Shown piece by piece: positions 25,995 to 34,694 of a stretch of DNA of 64,000 nucleotides. A program made the position numbers and the translations under genes. Origin of the DNA: CAZRAL01 sp964598005 (GTDB lineage: Bacteria; Pseudomonadota; Gammaproteobacteria; Burkholderiales; Usitatibacteraceae); contig CAZRAL010000001.1 in the NCBI GenBank assembly GCA_964598005.1, positions 122,640 to 186,639 of the forward strand. The letters run 5' to 3'. The notes beneath the pieces are model-generated. The model saw nothing but the letters and a program-made list of their open reading frames with translations. It ran no database searches and was not told the origin of the DNA. The stretch's first letter is position 1. Every line of letters begins with the position of its first letter.

Positions 25995-26840
25995 ATGCAA
26001 AGTCAAAAAAATTATTCTCGTCATTTCAGTTTCGAGTTTTTCCCGCCCAAAACACCTGAAGGCATGGTCAAGCTGCGCGAAACACGCAGGCAGCTCGCGC
26101 AGTTAAAGCCGAATTTTTTTTCCGTTACATTTGGGGCAGGCGGTTCGACTCAGGAAGGTACATTGCATACCGTGCGGGAAATTCAGACTGAAGGACATCA
26201 GGCCGCGCCACATCTTTCCTGCATTGGTTCAACGCGCGAGAGTATCCGTGAGGTGTTGGAAAGTTATCAAGCGAGCGGAATAAGGCATATCGTGGCGTTG
26301 CGGGGGGATTTGCCCTCCGGTATGGCGGTGGCGGGTGAATTTCGCTACGCCAGTGATCTGGTGGCGTTTGTTCGTGCCGAGACGGGGGATCATTTTTCTA
26401 TCGAAGTGGCGGCCTACCCGGAGTATCATCCCCAAGCCCGCACTGCTCAGGAAAATTTACGGCATTTCAAGGCCAAAATCGATGCAGGCGCCAATTCCGC
26501 CATTACGCAGTATTTTTTTAACCCGGACGCTTACTTCCATTTCGTCGAACAAGTTGAGGCAATGGGGATAGCGCTGCCGGTTGTTCCCGGAGTCATGCCG
26601 ATCAGTAATTTTTCGCAACTAGCGCGCTTTTCGGATACATGTGGCGCCGAAATTCCGCGCTGGATCAGACGCAAAATGGAGGGATTCGGTGACGACAGCG
26701 CATCGATACGGGCTTTTGGCCTCGATGTGGTGACAGATCTGTGCGCCCGACTGCTGGAAGGCGGTGCGCCCGGGCTGCATTTTTATACGTTAAACCAGGC
26801 GGGACTCAGTGCGACAATCTGGCAGAGATTGGGGATTTGA
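25995..26840 (+). CDS. metF: 5,10-methylenetetrahydrofolate reductase
   Basis: 281 residues, the normal bacterial size. An FAD enzyme that reduces methylene-THF to methyl-THF for methionine synthesis. Key stretches: FSFEFFPPKTPEG near the start with the catalytic Glu, TFGAGGST, HLSCIGSTRE, ALRGDLP, EVAAYPEYHPQA, GANSAITQYFFN and PVVPGVMPI. Its ATG directly follows the ahcY stop, with ahcY sequence serving as leader; it therefore comes under the same SAH riboswitch. Cytoplasmic; no unusual features. Confidence 0.96.
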   Translation: MQSQKNYSRHFSFEFFPPKTPEGMVKLRETRRQLAQLKPNFFSVTFGAGGSTQEGTLHTVREIQTEGHQAAPHLSCIGSTRESIREVLESYQASGIRHIVALRGDLPSGMAVAGEFRYASDLVAFVRAETGDHFSIEVAAYPEYHPQARTAQENLRHFKAKIDAGANSAITQYFFNPDAYFHFVEQVEAMGIALPVVPGVMPISNFSQLARFSDTCGAEIPRWIRRKMEGFGDDSASIRAFGLDVVTDLCARLLEGGAPGLHFYTLNQAGLSATIWQRLGI

Positions 26841-26948
26841 AATTATTTTTATTTAGTGATATTACTCATAACACAAGCTGCCTAAAACAAGTAAACTCAC
26901 ATATGCCTCATACCTTTTTGTGAGACATTTTAAAAGGTGACCATCATC

Positions 26949-27578
26949 ATGAATAATACATTGAAAAAAATATTTGCCCTGAGCATATTGGTCTTCAGCA
27001 CAACGTTATGGTCTCAGGAATCCCTGCGTACGAATCGTGATACTGAATTGCGTGCGCAACCTGTTGATTCTGCCTCAGTACTGAAATCGTTGCCGGAAAA
27101 ATCGGCGGTGCAGCTTCTCGAACGGCAAGGCGCATGGAGCAAGGTAAAGGCAGATACGCAAATCGGCTGGGTGCGCATGATGCATTTGCGCGGCGGAACA
27201 GTCGTTGCCAGTCAGGAATCGGGCGGATTTTTCTCCAATTTCGGCCGGCTGTTGAGCGGCGGACGCTCGGTCCAAACAACGATTTCCTCTCCCAATGCAA
27301 CGGTTGGAGTCCGCGGGCTGGCGGGCGATGCCGGCGATAGCGAGGAAGCCAGCGAAGGCGAGGCTGCGCAAGATTCAGAAAATACAGCCGTGCAGAGTGC
27401 AGCGGCTCAAGATAAGGAAGGTGTGGTTAAAGTATTCAATGGCATCCATGCCAATCCAGGCGCACTGAAAAAAATGCAATCTTTCCGTGCTGACAAGAAA
27501 GATACGGAACGCTTTGCCAAAGAAGCTAAATTAGCGGCTGTTGAAGTGGCTTTTTTCGATGTCGGGCGTAGCCGCTGA
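26949..27578 (+). CDS. SH3-domain periplasmic protein (209 aa)
   Basis: The ATG at 26949 is preferred because AAAAGGTG ends ten bases upstream. A signal peptide covers residues 1-23 (LKKIFALSILVFSTTLWSQ). Residues about 25-85 are a bacterial SH3 domain (TNRDTELRAQPVDSASVLKS; LLERQGAWSKVKADTQIGWV). Then follow a Gly/Ser-rich stretch with TVGVRGLAG and an acidic Ala/Glu-rich linker, and a helical end. It lies 22 bases before an M48 peptidase lipoprotein gene. The two are probably one operon with a cell-envelope quality-control role; the SH3 domain may bind peptidoglycan or protein. Confidence 0.75.
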   Translation: MNNTLKKIFALSILVFSTTLWSQESLRTNRDTELRAQPVDSASVLKSLPEKSAVQLLERQGAWSKVKADTQIGWVRMMHLRGGTVVASQESGGFFSNFGRLLSGGRSVQTTISSPNATVGVRGLAGDAGDSEEASEGEAAQDSENTAVQSAAAQDKEGVVKVFNGIHANPGALKKMQSFRADKKDTERFAKEAKLAAVEVAFFDVGRSR

Positions 27579-27600
27579 TTCCCGCTTTTGGGAGAGGAAG

Positions 27601-28446
27601 ATGAAGGCAACATGGCTAGTGATGTTGATGGTGGTGTTTCTCACATTGCCTTCCTGTGCGCAGTTGGAGATAAAAGATTCTTCCGGAAAACAGGAAAGTG
27701 CGCTGAAAACGGAGAAGGCGTCTTACCATTCAAGGCGCGAATTTTCCGATGCCGAAGAAGCGCAAATAGGTCAGGCAATCGCAGTCGCAATTTTGGGTGA
27801 AAATGCGCTGCACCGGAATGAAAATTTGCAGCGCTATGTCAATCGGGTGGGGTACTGGGTTGCATTACGTTCTACCCGCCCTGATCTGCAATGGTCATTT
27901 GGCGTACTGGATACGCCTACGATCAATGCTTTTGCGGTACCGGGAGGTACTGTTTTTATATCGGTGGGCCTAATAAAAAAACTCGATTCCGAATCGGAGT
28001 TGGCCGGTGTATTGGCCCATGAAATCGCGCATGTCACGCAACGTCACCATCTCCATGCGTTGACAGATTATGTCGGCAAGCAAGAAGTTTCGGCATTTTT
28101 CGATAAGCGTAACAGCCACTATGCGGATGCAAAAAAGCAGTTGATTACGGGGAGTATAGAGATTTTCTCGAAAGGGCTCGCCAGGAAAGATGAATATGAG
28201 GCCGATCGCATAGGCGCTACATTAGTCGCTCGTGCGGGTTACGATCCTTATGGATTGGCTGCTTATTTGCAGATGTTGTCCACCCTTACCCAACAAGAAT
28301 CCAATTTATCCCTTCTCGTGCAGGCCCATCCTCAGCCTGCGGAGCGGATTAATGAACTTGAAAAACATACAGCCATGCTTGACCGCTATGCCTCCCAACC
28401 CCAGGTGACAACACGCTTTAAGGCCATGATCAAAGGGCTGAAATAA
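27601..28446 (+). CDS. M48-family zinc metalloprotease lipoprotein
   Basis: ATG 27601 after GGAGAGGAAG gives 281 residues; longer readings would overlap the SH3 gene. Signal peptide with lipobox LPSC (Cys19). Zinc motif HEIAH (140-144) with the third ligand Glu200 in DEYEADRIG, as in the BepA/LoiP group of periplasmic M48 peptidases. These degrade misassembled outer membrane proteins. The protein lacks the C-terminal TPR region of BepA (it ends soon after AHPQPAERI), so it is a short form. It likely works with the SH3 protein encoded just before it. Confidence 0.85.
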   Translation: MKATWLVMLMVVFLTLPSCAQLEIKDSSGKQESALKTEKASYHSRREFSDAEEAQIGQAIAVAILGENALHRNENLQRYVNRVGYWVALRSTRPDLQWSFGVLDTPTINAFAVPGGTVFISVGLIKKLDSESELAGVLAHEIAHVTQRHHLHALTDYVGKQEVSAFFDKRNSHYADAKKQLITGSIEIFSKGLARKDEYEADRIGATLVARAGYDPYGLAAYLQMLSTLTQQESNLSLLVQAHPQPAERINELEKHTAMLDRYASQPQVTTRFKAMIKGLK

Positions 28447-28604
28447 AAATAAGCCTCTCTGATATTTGAGTAATTAATATAGTCACTGATTTGTGCACAG
28501 CCGGGCAATTCAAAAGATCGCAACAGTGAAAGAGACTAAATCTCTTTATTCCTTCTAGCACACACTGCGCGTATCATATATTTTCCTCTTCTCTTTTTTG
28601 CATA

Positions 28605-28982
28605 ATGGCTAGTCCTGCTCCCCGTACTCCGCACCCAACCGAAATCAGGCTGCACCAGGTTTTGCGCGAACTGGAGATTCATTTTGATGATGGGCAGCAA
28701 TTTCGCTATTCCTGCGAATATCTGCGCGTCTATTCGCCGTCGGCTGAAGTGCGCGGCCATGGCCCGGGCCAGGAGGTATTACAGACGGGTAAGCAGCAAG
28801 TAACCATTGCGGCTATCGAGCCCGTTGGGCACTATGCGGTCAAATTGGTATTTTCAGATGGCCATGAAACTGGTATTTATTCGTGGGATTATTTTTACGA
28901 GTTGGGCCGTAAACAGGCCGACTACTGGCAACAATACCTGGAACGCATGGCGCAAGCCGGTCTCAGTCGGGAACCCAAGTAA
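28605..28982 (+). CDS. DUF971 domain protein (125 aa)
   Basis: A small cytoplasmic protein of the DUF971 family (similar to the N-terminal domain of gamma-butyrobetaine hydroxylase). Typical stretches: PTEIRLHQVLRELEIHFDDG, YSCEYLRVYSPSAEVRGHG, EPVGHYAVKLVFSDGHETGI and SWDYFYELG. The 158-base spacer before it likely holds its promoter. Three bases separate it from ubiE; this pairing is common in betaproteobacteria. Its biochemical role is unknown; a link to ubiquinone or iron-sulfur metabolism is only suggested by position. Confidence 0.9.
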   Translation: MASPAPRTPHPTEIRLHQVLRELEIHFDDGQQFRYSCEYLRVYSPSAEVRGHGPGQEVLQTGKQQVTIAAIEPVGHYAVKLVFSDGHETGIYSWDYFYELGRKQADYWQQYLERMAQAGLSREPK

Positions 28983-28985
28983 CTT

Positions 28986-29717
28986 ATGACTCATACCCAT
29001 TTCGGTTTTCAAAACGTCGCAGAAGCAGAAAAAGCCTCGAAGGTACGCGAAGTATTCCGTTCGGTTGCGCCACGTTATGACGTGATGAACGATCTGATGT
29101 CCGGCGGAATGCATCGGCTATGGAAACGCTTCGCTGTCGATATTGCTGCTGTACGGCCAGGCGAAGCAGTGCTCGATGTGGCGTCAGGTACCGGCGATTT
29201 GGCGCTGGCTTTTGCCAAGCGGGCAGGCGCCAGCGGTCAGGTCTGGCAAACCGATATCAATGAAGCCATGTTGAAAACCGGGCGCGACCGTTTGATCGAC
29301 GCGGGTTTTGCCCTGCCTACTGTCTTATGCGACGCCGAGCAATTACCCTTTGCAGCGGGATCATTCGATCTGGTTTGCGTGGCCTTTGGGTTACGGAACA
29401 TGACCCACAAGGAAATCGCGCTGGCGGAAATGGCGCGTGTGCTGAAGCCGGGCGGGCGTTTACTGATATTGGAATTTTCCAAAGTTGCCGAACCATTACA
29501 AGGCGCCTACGATGCCTATTCGTTCAAGGTGCTGCCCTTGTTGGGCAAGTGGGTTGCCAAAGACGAAGCTAGTTACCGCTATCTGGCGGAATCGATCCGC
29601 ATGCATCCTGACCAAGCCACGCTGTCACATATGCTGGAAACTGCCGGGCTGCGGCGAGTTGAGTATTTCAATTTGACTGGTGGGGTGGTGGCATTGCATC
29701 GTGGTTATAAAATATAG
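28986..29717 (+). CDS. ubiE: Ubiquinone/menaquinone biosynthesis C-methyltransferase
   Basis: 243 residues, the usual length. Class I AdoMet methyltransferase that C-methylates the benzoquinol ring (and demethylmenaquinol where present). Motifs: VREVFRSVAPRYDVMNDLMS near residue 20, LDVASGTGDLALAFAKRAG (AdoMet site), FGLRNMTHKEIALAEMARVL, GGRLLILEFSKV and YRYLAESIRMHPDQ. It sits between DUF971 and ubiJ, four bases before the latter. Confidence 0.96.
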   Translation: MTHTHFGFQNVAEAEKASKVREVFRSVAPRYDVMNDLMSGGMHRLWKRFAVDIAAVRPGEAVLDVASGTGDLALAFAKRAGASGQVWQTDINEAMLKTGRDRLIDAGFALPTVLCDAEQLPFAAGSFDLVCVAFGLRNMTHKEIALAEMARVLKPGGRLLILEFSKVAEPLQGAYDAYSFKVLPLLGKWVAKDEASYRYLAESIRMHPDQATLSHMLETAGLRRVEYFNLTGGVVALHRGYKI

Positions 29718-29721
29718 GGCA

Positions 29722-30354
29722 ATGCAACAAGCATTCAGCAGCTTTGGGGGAGATAGCGCTATCTGGCAATGGCCTGCAACGCGTTTTATCAATCGCGTTT
29801 TGCGTGATTATCCGCTGGCGCGCCGGCGCTTGTCCGGATTTGCGGGTAAAACGCTGCAAATTCATACTGGCCCATTTAAAACCAGTTTGCGCATTACGCT
29901 TGCAGGGGAAATGGAGGCGATGGGGGTGCGCACAGCAGCAGATGAGGCCTTGGCATTTGATGTGACCTTGACCATCCCCCTGCATGTCTTGCCGGGTTTG
30001 GCTACCAAACAGGAATCGGCGTTTCGCCTGGTGCAATTCAGTGGTGATAGTGAATTGGCGGCAGTACTCGCGGAGTTGGCGCAGCACCTCAACTGGGATA
30101 TTGAAGAGGATTTAAGCCACATCATCGGCGCAGCAGGTGCGCACCGTATGGTCACGACTGCGCGCGCGTTTCAAAGCTGGGGTACGGAAGCAACACAACG
30201 GGTGAGTGAAAATATTGCCGAATATCTGACCGAAGAACGCCGCTTGCTGATTACCCAGCATGAGGTCGATGAGTTTGCACGTAACGTCCAGAATTTACGC
30301 GACGCTGTGGCTCGTCTGGAAAAACGTGTGGCCAAGCTAATTGCGGCGCCCTGA
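29722..30354 (+). CDS. ubiJ: Ubiquinone biosynthesis accessory factor, SCP2 domain
   Basis: ATG 29722 gives 210 residues; a longer reading overlapping ubiE is not favoured. Residues about 15-115 are a sterol-carrier-protein-2 fold (FINRVLRDYPLARRRLSGFA; HTGPFKTSLRITLAGEM; FRLVQFSGDSELAAVLAELA). The end is a coiled coil (LITQHEVDEFARNVQNLRDA, ARLEKRVAKL). UbiJ binds lipid quinone intermediates and organises the Ubi complex. The usual downstream ubiB is missing; an unrelated lipoprotein gene follows instead. Confidence 0.88.
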   Translation: MQQAFSSFGGDSAIWQWPATRFINRVLRDYPLARRRLSGFAGKTLQIHTGPFKTSLRITLAGEMEAMGVRTAADEALAFDVTLTIPLHVLPGLATKQESAFRLVQFSGDSELAAVLAELAQHLNWDIEEDLSHIIGAAGAHRMVTTARAFQSWGTEATQRVSENIAEYLTEERRLLITQHEVDEFARNVQNLRDAVARLEKRVAKLIAAP

Positions 30355-30479
30355 AGGGTATTGGTACGCTGCTGTCTACATATCAGCGTAGGTGTGCATA
30401 GCTACACTATATGCGACTACGGACAAAAGCATGGTGGCGTAAACAATTTCAAAAATAGTTTTAGTAAAAAATTTACTAT

Positions 30480-31028
30480 ATGAATTTCTACCGAATCGCA
30501 GCCCTTGTATTGGGCTCCAGCCCGTTTTTTTTAGTTAGTTGCACAACTGGTGTAATTGTTGGAACCAATGCCATTGCCAGGATGGAAGCAAGCGACTCGC
30601 TTCGAGGAGATACGCCACACACACAAGCATATCTAATTGCTGAGTTGCCCGGGGCTTCCAAAAAAATTGAAACCTTTCAGCTTTATGAACTCGATAAATT
30701 TAAAACGCTCAATCCTGAAGCCAGCTTCCTGCTATCTACCAAGTCAGGGAACTTTGCTATCGGTAACGATGGACAAAAGATTTCTTACGTTGTCGTTTCC
30801 TCAAAGCCCGCAACACAAATTATCGAAGTTACCTATAGTTACGAAAATGGTACTTTTTTTAGATATGAGGCCACCGCAAAAACCATAAAACCGATGTATA
30901 CCCGGCTTTGGTACCACGGTTATACGTTCGGGGCATTTCCCTATGCGCTGGCTTTTGCGGGCAGTCTATTTTTTGTCGGGAAAAGAATGCGCCACAAGTT
31001 AAACAATAAGGCCACATTACCATCCTGA
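30480..31028 (+). CDS. Lipoprotein with C-terminal membrane helix, hypothetical (182 aa)
   Basis: An N-terminal signal sequence ends in the lipobox LVSC (Cys21). The mature region (LIAELPGASKKIETFQLYEL; YVVVSSKPATQIIEVTYSYE) is beta-rich, and a hydrophobic helix lies near residues 148-166 (FGAFPYALAFAGSLFFVG) before a basic tail. It was probably added between ubiJ and the helicase gene; composition is more AT-rich than its neighbours. Unknown family. Confidence 0.6.
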   Translation: MNFYRIAALVLGSSPFFLVSCTTGVIVGTNAIARMEASDSLRGDTPHTQAYLIAELPGASKKIETFQLYELDKFKTLNPEASFLLSTKSGNFAIGNDGQKISYVVVSSKPATQIIEVTYSYENGTFFRYEATAKTIKPMYTRLWYHGYTFGAFPYALAFAGSLFFVGKRMRHKLNNKATLPS

Positions 31029-31149
31029 CCTTGCGGTTAAGCAGCGTGCGCCTACTATCGCTTAAGAAAATTTCTGAATAAGTCTTCTTCTCTAAAAAAC
31101 CGCACGGCATAATCCTTATAATGAACGCTGTTCATTTCAATAACCGCTC

Positions 31150-33414
31150 ATGCTTGCCTCTCCCCGCCTGCTGGAAAACCTCAATCCCGAACAACTCAAA
31201 GCCGTCACCCTGCCGCGTGAATCGGCACTGGTACTGGCCGGTGCGGGCAGCGGCAAAACCCGTGTACTCACCACGCGTATCGCCTACCTGATTCAAACCG
31301 GGCAAGTCAGCCCGACCGGCCTGCTGGCAGTAACGTTTACCAACAAGGCGGCGCGTGAGATGTTGACGCGCCTTGCCGCGATGATGCCGATCAATACACG
31401 CGGAATGTGGATCGGCACCTTTCACGGCTTATGCAATCGACTGCTGCGCGCCCATTATCGCGATGCCAACTTACCGCAGACCTTCCAGATACTCGATTCG
31501 GCGGACCAGCAATCCGCCATCAAACGTCTGTTGAAAGCGCTCAACGTCGACGAGGAAAAATTCAAGCCGCGTGAATTATGCTGGTTCATCAACGGCGCCA
31601 AGGAGCAGGGGCTACGCGCGGCCGCGGTAGAAGCGCCCGACGATTTCACCCGCCGTCAGGTCGAGTTGTATCGCGCCTATGACGAACAATGCAACCGCGA
31701 GGGCGTGGTCGATTTTGCCGAATTATTGCTGCGTTGCCATGAGCTGCTCAGCCGCAATACGCCTTTGCTCGAACACTATCGCGCGCGTTTCCGTTTTATT
31801 CTGGTCGATGAATTTCAGGATACCAATCGGCTGCAGTACAAGTGGATTCAATTGCTGGCCGGTCAGGAAAATGCCGTATTTGCCGTCGGTGACGACGATC
31901 AAAGCATTTATGCTTTTCGCGGCGCAGAAGCGGCCAATATGCGCGATTTCCAGCGCGATTTTGCGGGCAACAACATCATCAAGCTGGAGCAAAATTACCG
32001 CTCGCAGGGCCATATTCTGGATGCGGCCAACGCGGTGATTTCACGCAACAAGGATCGCCTCGGCAAAAATCTGTGGACCGATGCCGGCAAGGGCGAACCG
32101 CTACGTATCTTTGCCGCCGCATCGGATAACGATGAAGCCGAATTCATCATCGACGAAGTAAAAGCCCTGCACCGCGAAGGTATGGCGCTGGTCGATATGG
32201 CATTGCTGTACCGTTCCAACGCGCAATCGCGGGTACTGGAGCACGCGCTGTTTCGCGCCGGTATTGCCTACCGCGTTTACGGCGGCCTGCGCTTTTTCGA
32301 ACGTCAGGAAATCAAGCACGCCATGGCATATTTGCGTCTGGCCGCCAATACAGACGACGATGGCGCTTTTACCCGGGTCGTCAATTTTCCGCCGCGTGGC
32401 ATCGGCGCACGCTCGATCGAGCAGGTGCAGGAACTGGCGCAGCGCTACAACATCTCGCTTTATGCCGCTGCTGCAAACGGTATTTCGCAAGGCGCGCTAA
32501 GCGGCCGGGCCGCCACGGCAATCGGCACTTTTCTGAAACTATGCGAAAGCCTGAGAACCTCTTCGGTCGCAATCACCCTGCCCGAACTGGTGCAGGAAAT
32601 GCTGGAAAAAAGCGGATTGCATATGCATTATCAAACCGAGCGCGAAGGCGCAGACCGGCTGGAAAATCTGGCCGAGCTGGTCACCGCGACCGCCCAATTC
32701 GAGCAGGAATACGTTGGCGAAGAAACCCCCTTGCTCGGCTTTCTTGCCCACGCCAGCCTGGAGGCGGGCGAGCATGAAGCCGGAATCGGCGACGATGCAC
32801 TACAACTGATGACGGTTCATGCCGCCAAGGGACTGGAATTCAAAGCGGTATTTTTGAGCGGGCTGGAAGAAGGACTATTCCCGCACGATAACTCGCTCGA
32901 CGGGATCGATGGCATCGAGGAAGAAAGACGGCTCATGTATGTGGCGATCACCCGCGCCCGCGCGCGTTTATACCTCACCTATGCAGGCAGCCGCATGCTG
33001 CATGGGCAGGTGCGTTATGGCGTGGTATCGCGTTTTATCGACGAGATACCAGCAGAAGTTTGCAAATGGATCGTGCTGCCGGAAAAGCAGGCGGGGGCCT
33101 ACCAGCCGAGTCGGCAGGGAAATTTTTTTGATAGTTCTTACTCCAGCGCGCGCGCAAGCACGCGTAATGGGCCTGTGTACGAGGCTGCCTATGGGCGCGA
33201 AGGTGCGCCGGACACCTCACGCGCCCGCTTTGAAGTTGGGCGCCATGGCGAACACCCTTTTGCCATCGGCCAGAATGTGCGGCATGCCAAATTCGGCGAA
33301 GGAGTCGTGGTCAATTTCGAAGGTCGCGGACTCGATGCGCGTGTACAAGTCAAGTTTGCGCATGAAGGCACGAAGTGGCTGGCGTTACAGTTCGCCAAAT
33401 TGATAGCAGCTTGA
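31150..33414 (+). CDS. uvrD: ATP-dependent DNA helicase, UvrD/Rep family (UvrD)
   Basis: 754 residues, superfamily 1A helicase for nucleotide-excision and mismatch repair. Motif I AGAGSGKTRVLTTRIAYLI (about 30), Ia VTFTNKAAREML, II VDEFQDTNRLQY (about 218), III GDDDQSIYAFRGA, IV QNYRSQ, V MTVHAAKGLEFKAVF and VI RLMYVAITRARARLYLTY (about 596). The C-terminal region (HAKFGEGVVVNFEGRG) is the Tudor-like part that contacts RNA polymerase in UvrD/PcrA. Its own promoter probably lies in the 121-base upstream spacer. UvrD rather than Rep because of that C-terminal part. Confidence 0.93.
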   Translation: MLASPRLLENLNPEQLKAVTLPRESALVLAGAGSGKTRVLTTRIAYLIQTGQVSPTGLLAVTFTNKAAREMLTRLAAMMPINTRGMWIGTFHGLCNRLLRAHYRDANLPQTFQILDSADQQSAIKRLLKALNVDEEKFKPRELCWFINGAKEQGLRAAAVEAPDDFTRRQVELYRAYDEQCNREGVVDFAELLLRCHELLSRNTPLLEHYRARFRFILVDEFQDTNRLQYKWIQLLAGQENAVFAVGDDDQSIYAFRGAEAANMRDFQRDFAGNNIIKLEQNYRSQGHILDAANAVISRNKDRLGKNLWTDAGKGEPLRIFAAASDNDEAEFIIDEVKALHREGMALVDMALLYRSNAQSRVLEHALFRAGIAYRVYGGLRFFERQEIKHAMAYLRLAANTDDDGAFTRVVNFPPRGIGARSIEQVQELAQRYNISLYAAAANGISQGALSGRAATAIGTFLKLCESLRTSSVAITLPELVQEMLEKSGLHMHYQTEREGADRLENLAELVTATAQFEQEYVGEETPLLGFLAHASLEAGEHEAGIGDDALQLMTVHAAKGLEFKAVFLSGLEEGLFPHDNSLDGIDGIEEERRLMYVAITRARARLYLTYAGSRMLHGQVRYGVVSRFIDEIPAEVCKWIVLPEKQAGAYQPSRQGNFFDSSYSSARASTRNGPVYEAAYGREGAPDTSRARFEVGRHGEHPFAIGQNVRHAKFGEGVVVNFEGRGLDARVQVKFAHEGTKWLALQFAKLIAA

Positions 33415-33526
33415 AAGTCGTTTATTCACGGGCGTTTCCGGGCCTTTTTGGCTGAAAAGGCGCGCCAATGCTATATCTGCATTTTTAAAATGCCTGCCAC
33501 ACCCATAGGTCTTCGCAACACTAGAC

Positions 33527-33654
33527 TTCTTTCGAAACTGTGGCGAGCGAAGACAAGCGCATGGGGCGAAAAACCGGAGTTTACAAGGCAGTAAATGAGG
33601 ATTTTGAGCCACTGTGCAACGCCGTTATGTCAAGCGCAGCAAGTTTCGAAAGAA
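33527..33654. repeat. MITE-like element with 13-base inverted ends
   Basis: TTCTTTCGAAACT (33527-33539) and AGTTTCGAAAGAA (33642-33654) are perfect inverted repeats around about 100 non-coding bases including GGGGCGAAAAACCGGAGTTT. I recall related intergenic elements in other betaproteobacteria. It may form a long hairpin between the convergent helicase and FHA genes. Confidence 0.55.
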
Positions 33655-33674
33655 ATCTACTGCGTCCGTCAAGA

Positions 33675-34694
33675 TCAGTCAGAGTCGCTCCCTGGTGGTT
33701 CTTTTTTGCGTGCCTCATCCAAATCCGGCTTTAACGCCTGCGCAGAATGAAAAAAAGCATCTGTTGATACGGGAGATTTCAGGATGAGAAACGGCGGCAA
33801 CAGCTTGGTGGAAACACTCTTCGAAAACTCGCGCTCGTCTTCGGCGCGCAACAAAAATTGCACCGCCATGGCGGCTACCGCCAGCGTGCCAACCAAACTG
33901 GCTGCGAAACGTAAGGCGCGTGGGGCAATGATTCGAAGGTGGGTAATGGCTGTGGCCCCCAGCCAGCCCCATAGCAGCAGTGGCAGCCATTTTTGTATTG
34001 CCGTCCATGCCAATGCGTAATCGAGAAAATACCCCAGCGTTTCAATGCCCTCGGACAGCAACAGCACCGTTAGCGCAATGGTCAGATGGCGAAAAAAATT
34101 CGCCTGCCCGGCAACGATACGATTAACCAACGCCCATAGGCCGGCCCAGCCCAGCGCCAGTACCGGAATGACGATGACAAGCATATAAAGGGATATTTTC
34201 GATTCGCCAGTTTGCGAAAGCCAAGCCGATAACGCCGTCCAGATCATAACCGCAACTATTAATAACAAGGCAAGTTTTGCATCGTGGCGGGCGGGTATCG
34301 TTGCCGTTGGCGCCGCACGGGCGCCAACCAGTGCCGGTGGGGGGAGATTTGCGGGGGCAGCCAGGGCGGGCGTTACCGGAAAGGCAGATGTGCGGATACG
34401 CAAATGCGTTTGACCGATGATGATTGCGGCCTCTTCGACCAGCGCTAAACGGCTGAAACGCTCGCGGCACCCGGCCTCGAGCGCGCCATTTTCCGTTTGC
34501 AGGTCTTCGATAAAAAGCACGCCGTCGTCATTCCGGGCGACGCGTAAATGGACTGCCGCAACATGCGGATCATCAATAACGACATGATTGCCATAGCCGC
34601 GGCCGATGGTAATGTCGGTCGCTTCGAATCGCTGGCGCGACAATACCCCTCCCGATGTATCGAGCAGCTCGACCCAAAAAACCCGGGGATTCAT
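33675..34694 (-). CDS. FHA-domain membrane protein (339 aa)
   Basis: Residues about 20-100 are a forkhead-associated domain (TDITIGRGYGNHVVIDDPHV; HLRVARNDDG; LQTENGALEAG) that binds phosphothreonine peptides; the usual Ser before His is replaced by Ala (VAAVH), so binding may be changed. A Pro/Ala linker leads to about five transmembrane helices (from residue 140 to 290) and a charged tail. The start overlaps the stop of the upstream serine protease gene as ATGA. The pair is likely a signalling or stress unit: a membrane sensor and a secreted protease. Confidence 0.8.
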   Translation of the reverse strand: MNPRVFWVELLDTSGGVLSRQRFEATDITIGRGYGNHVVIDDPHVAAVHLRVARNDDGVLFIEDLQTENGALEAGCRERFSRLALVEEAAIIIGQTHLRIRTSAFPVTPALAAPANLPPPALVGARAAPTATIPARHDAKLALLLIVAVMIWTALSAWLSQTGESKISLYMLVIVIPVLALGWAGLWALVNRIVAGQANFFRHLTIALTVLLLSEGIETLGYFLDYALAWTAIQKWLPLLLWGWLGATAITHLRIIAPRALRFAASLVGTLAVAAMAVQFLLRAEDEREFSKSVSTKLLPPFLILKSPVSTDAFFHSAQALKPDLDEARKKEPPGSDSD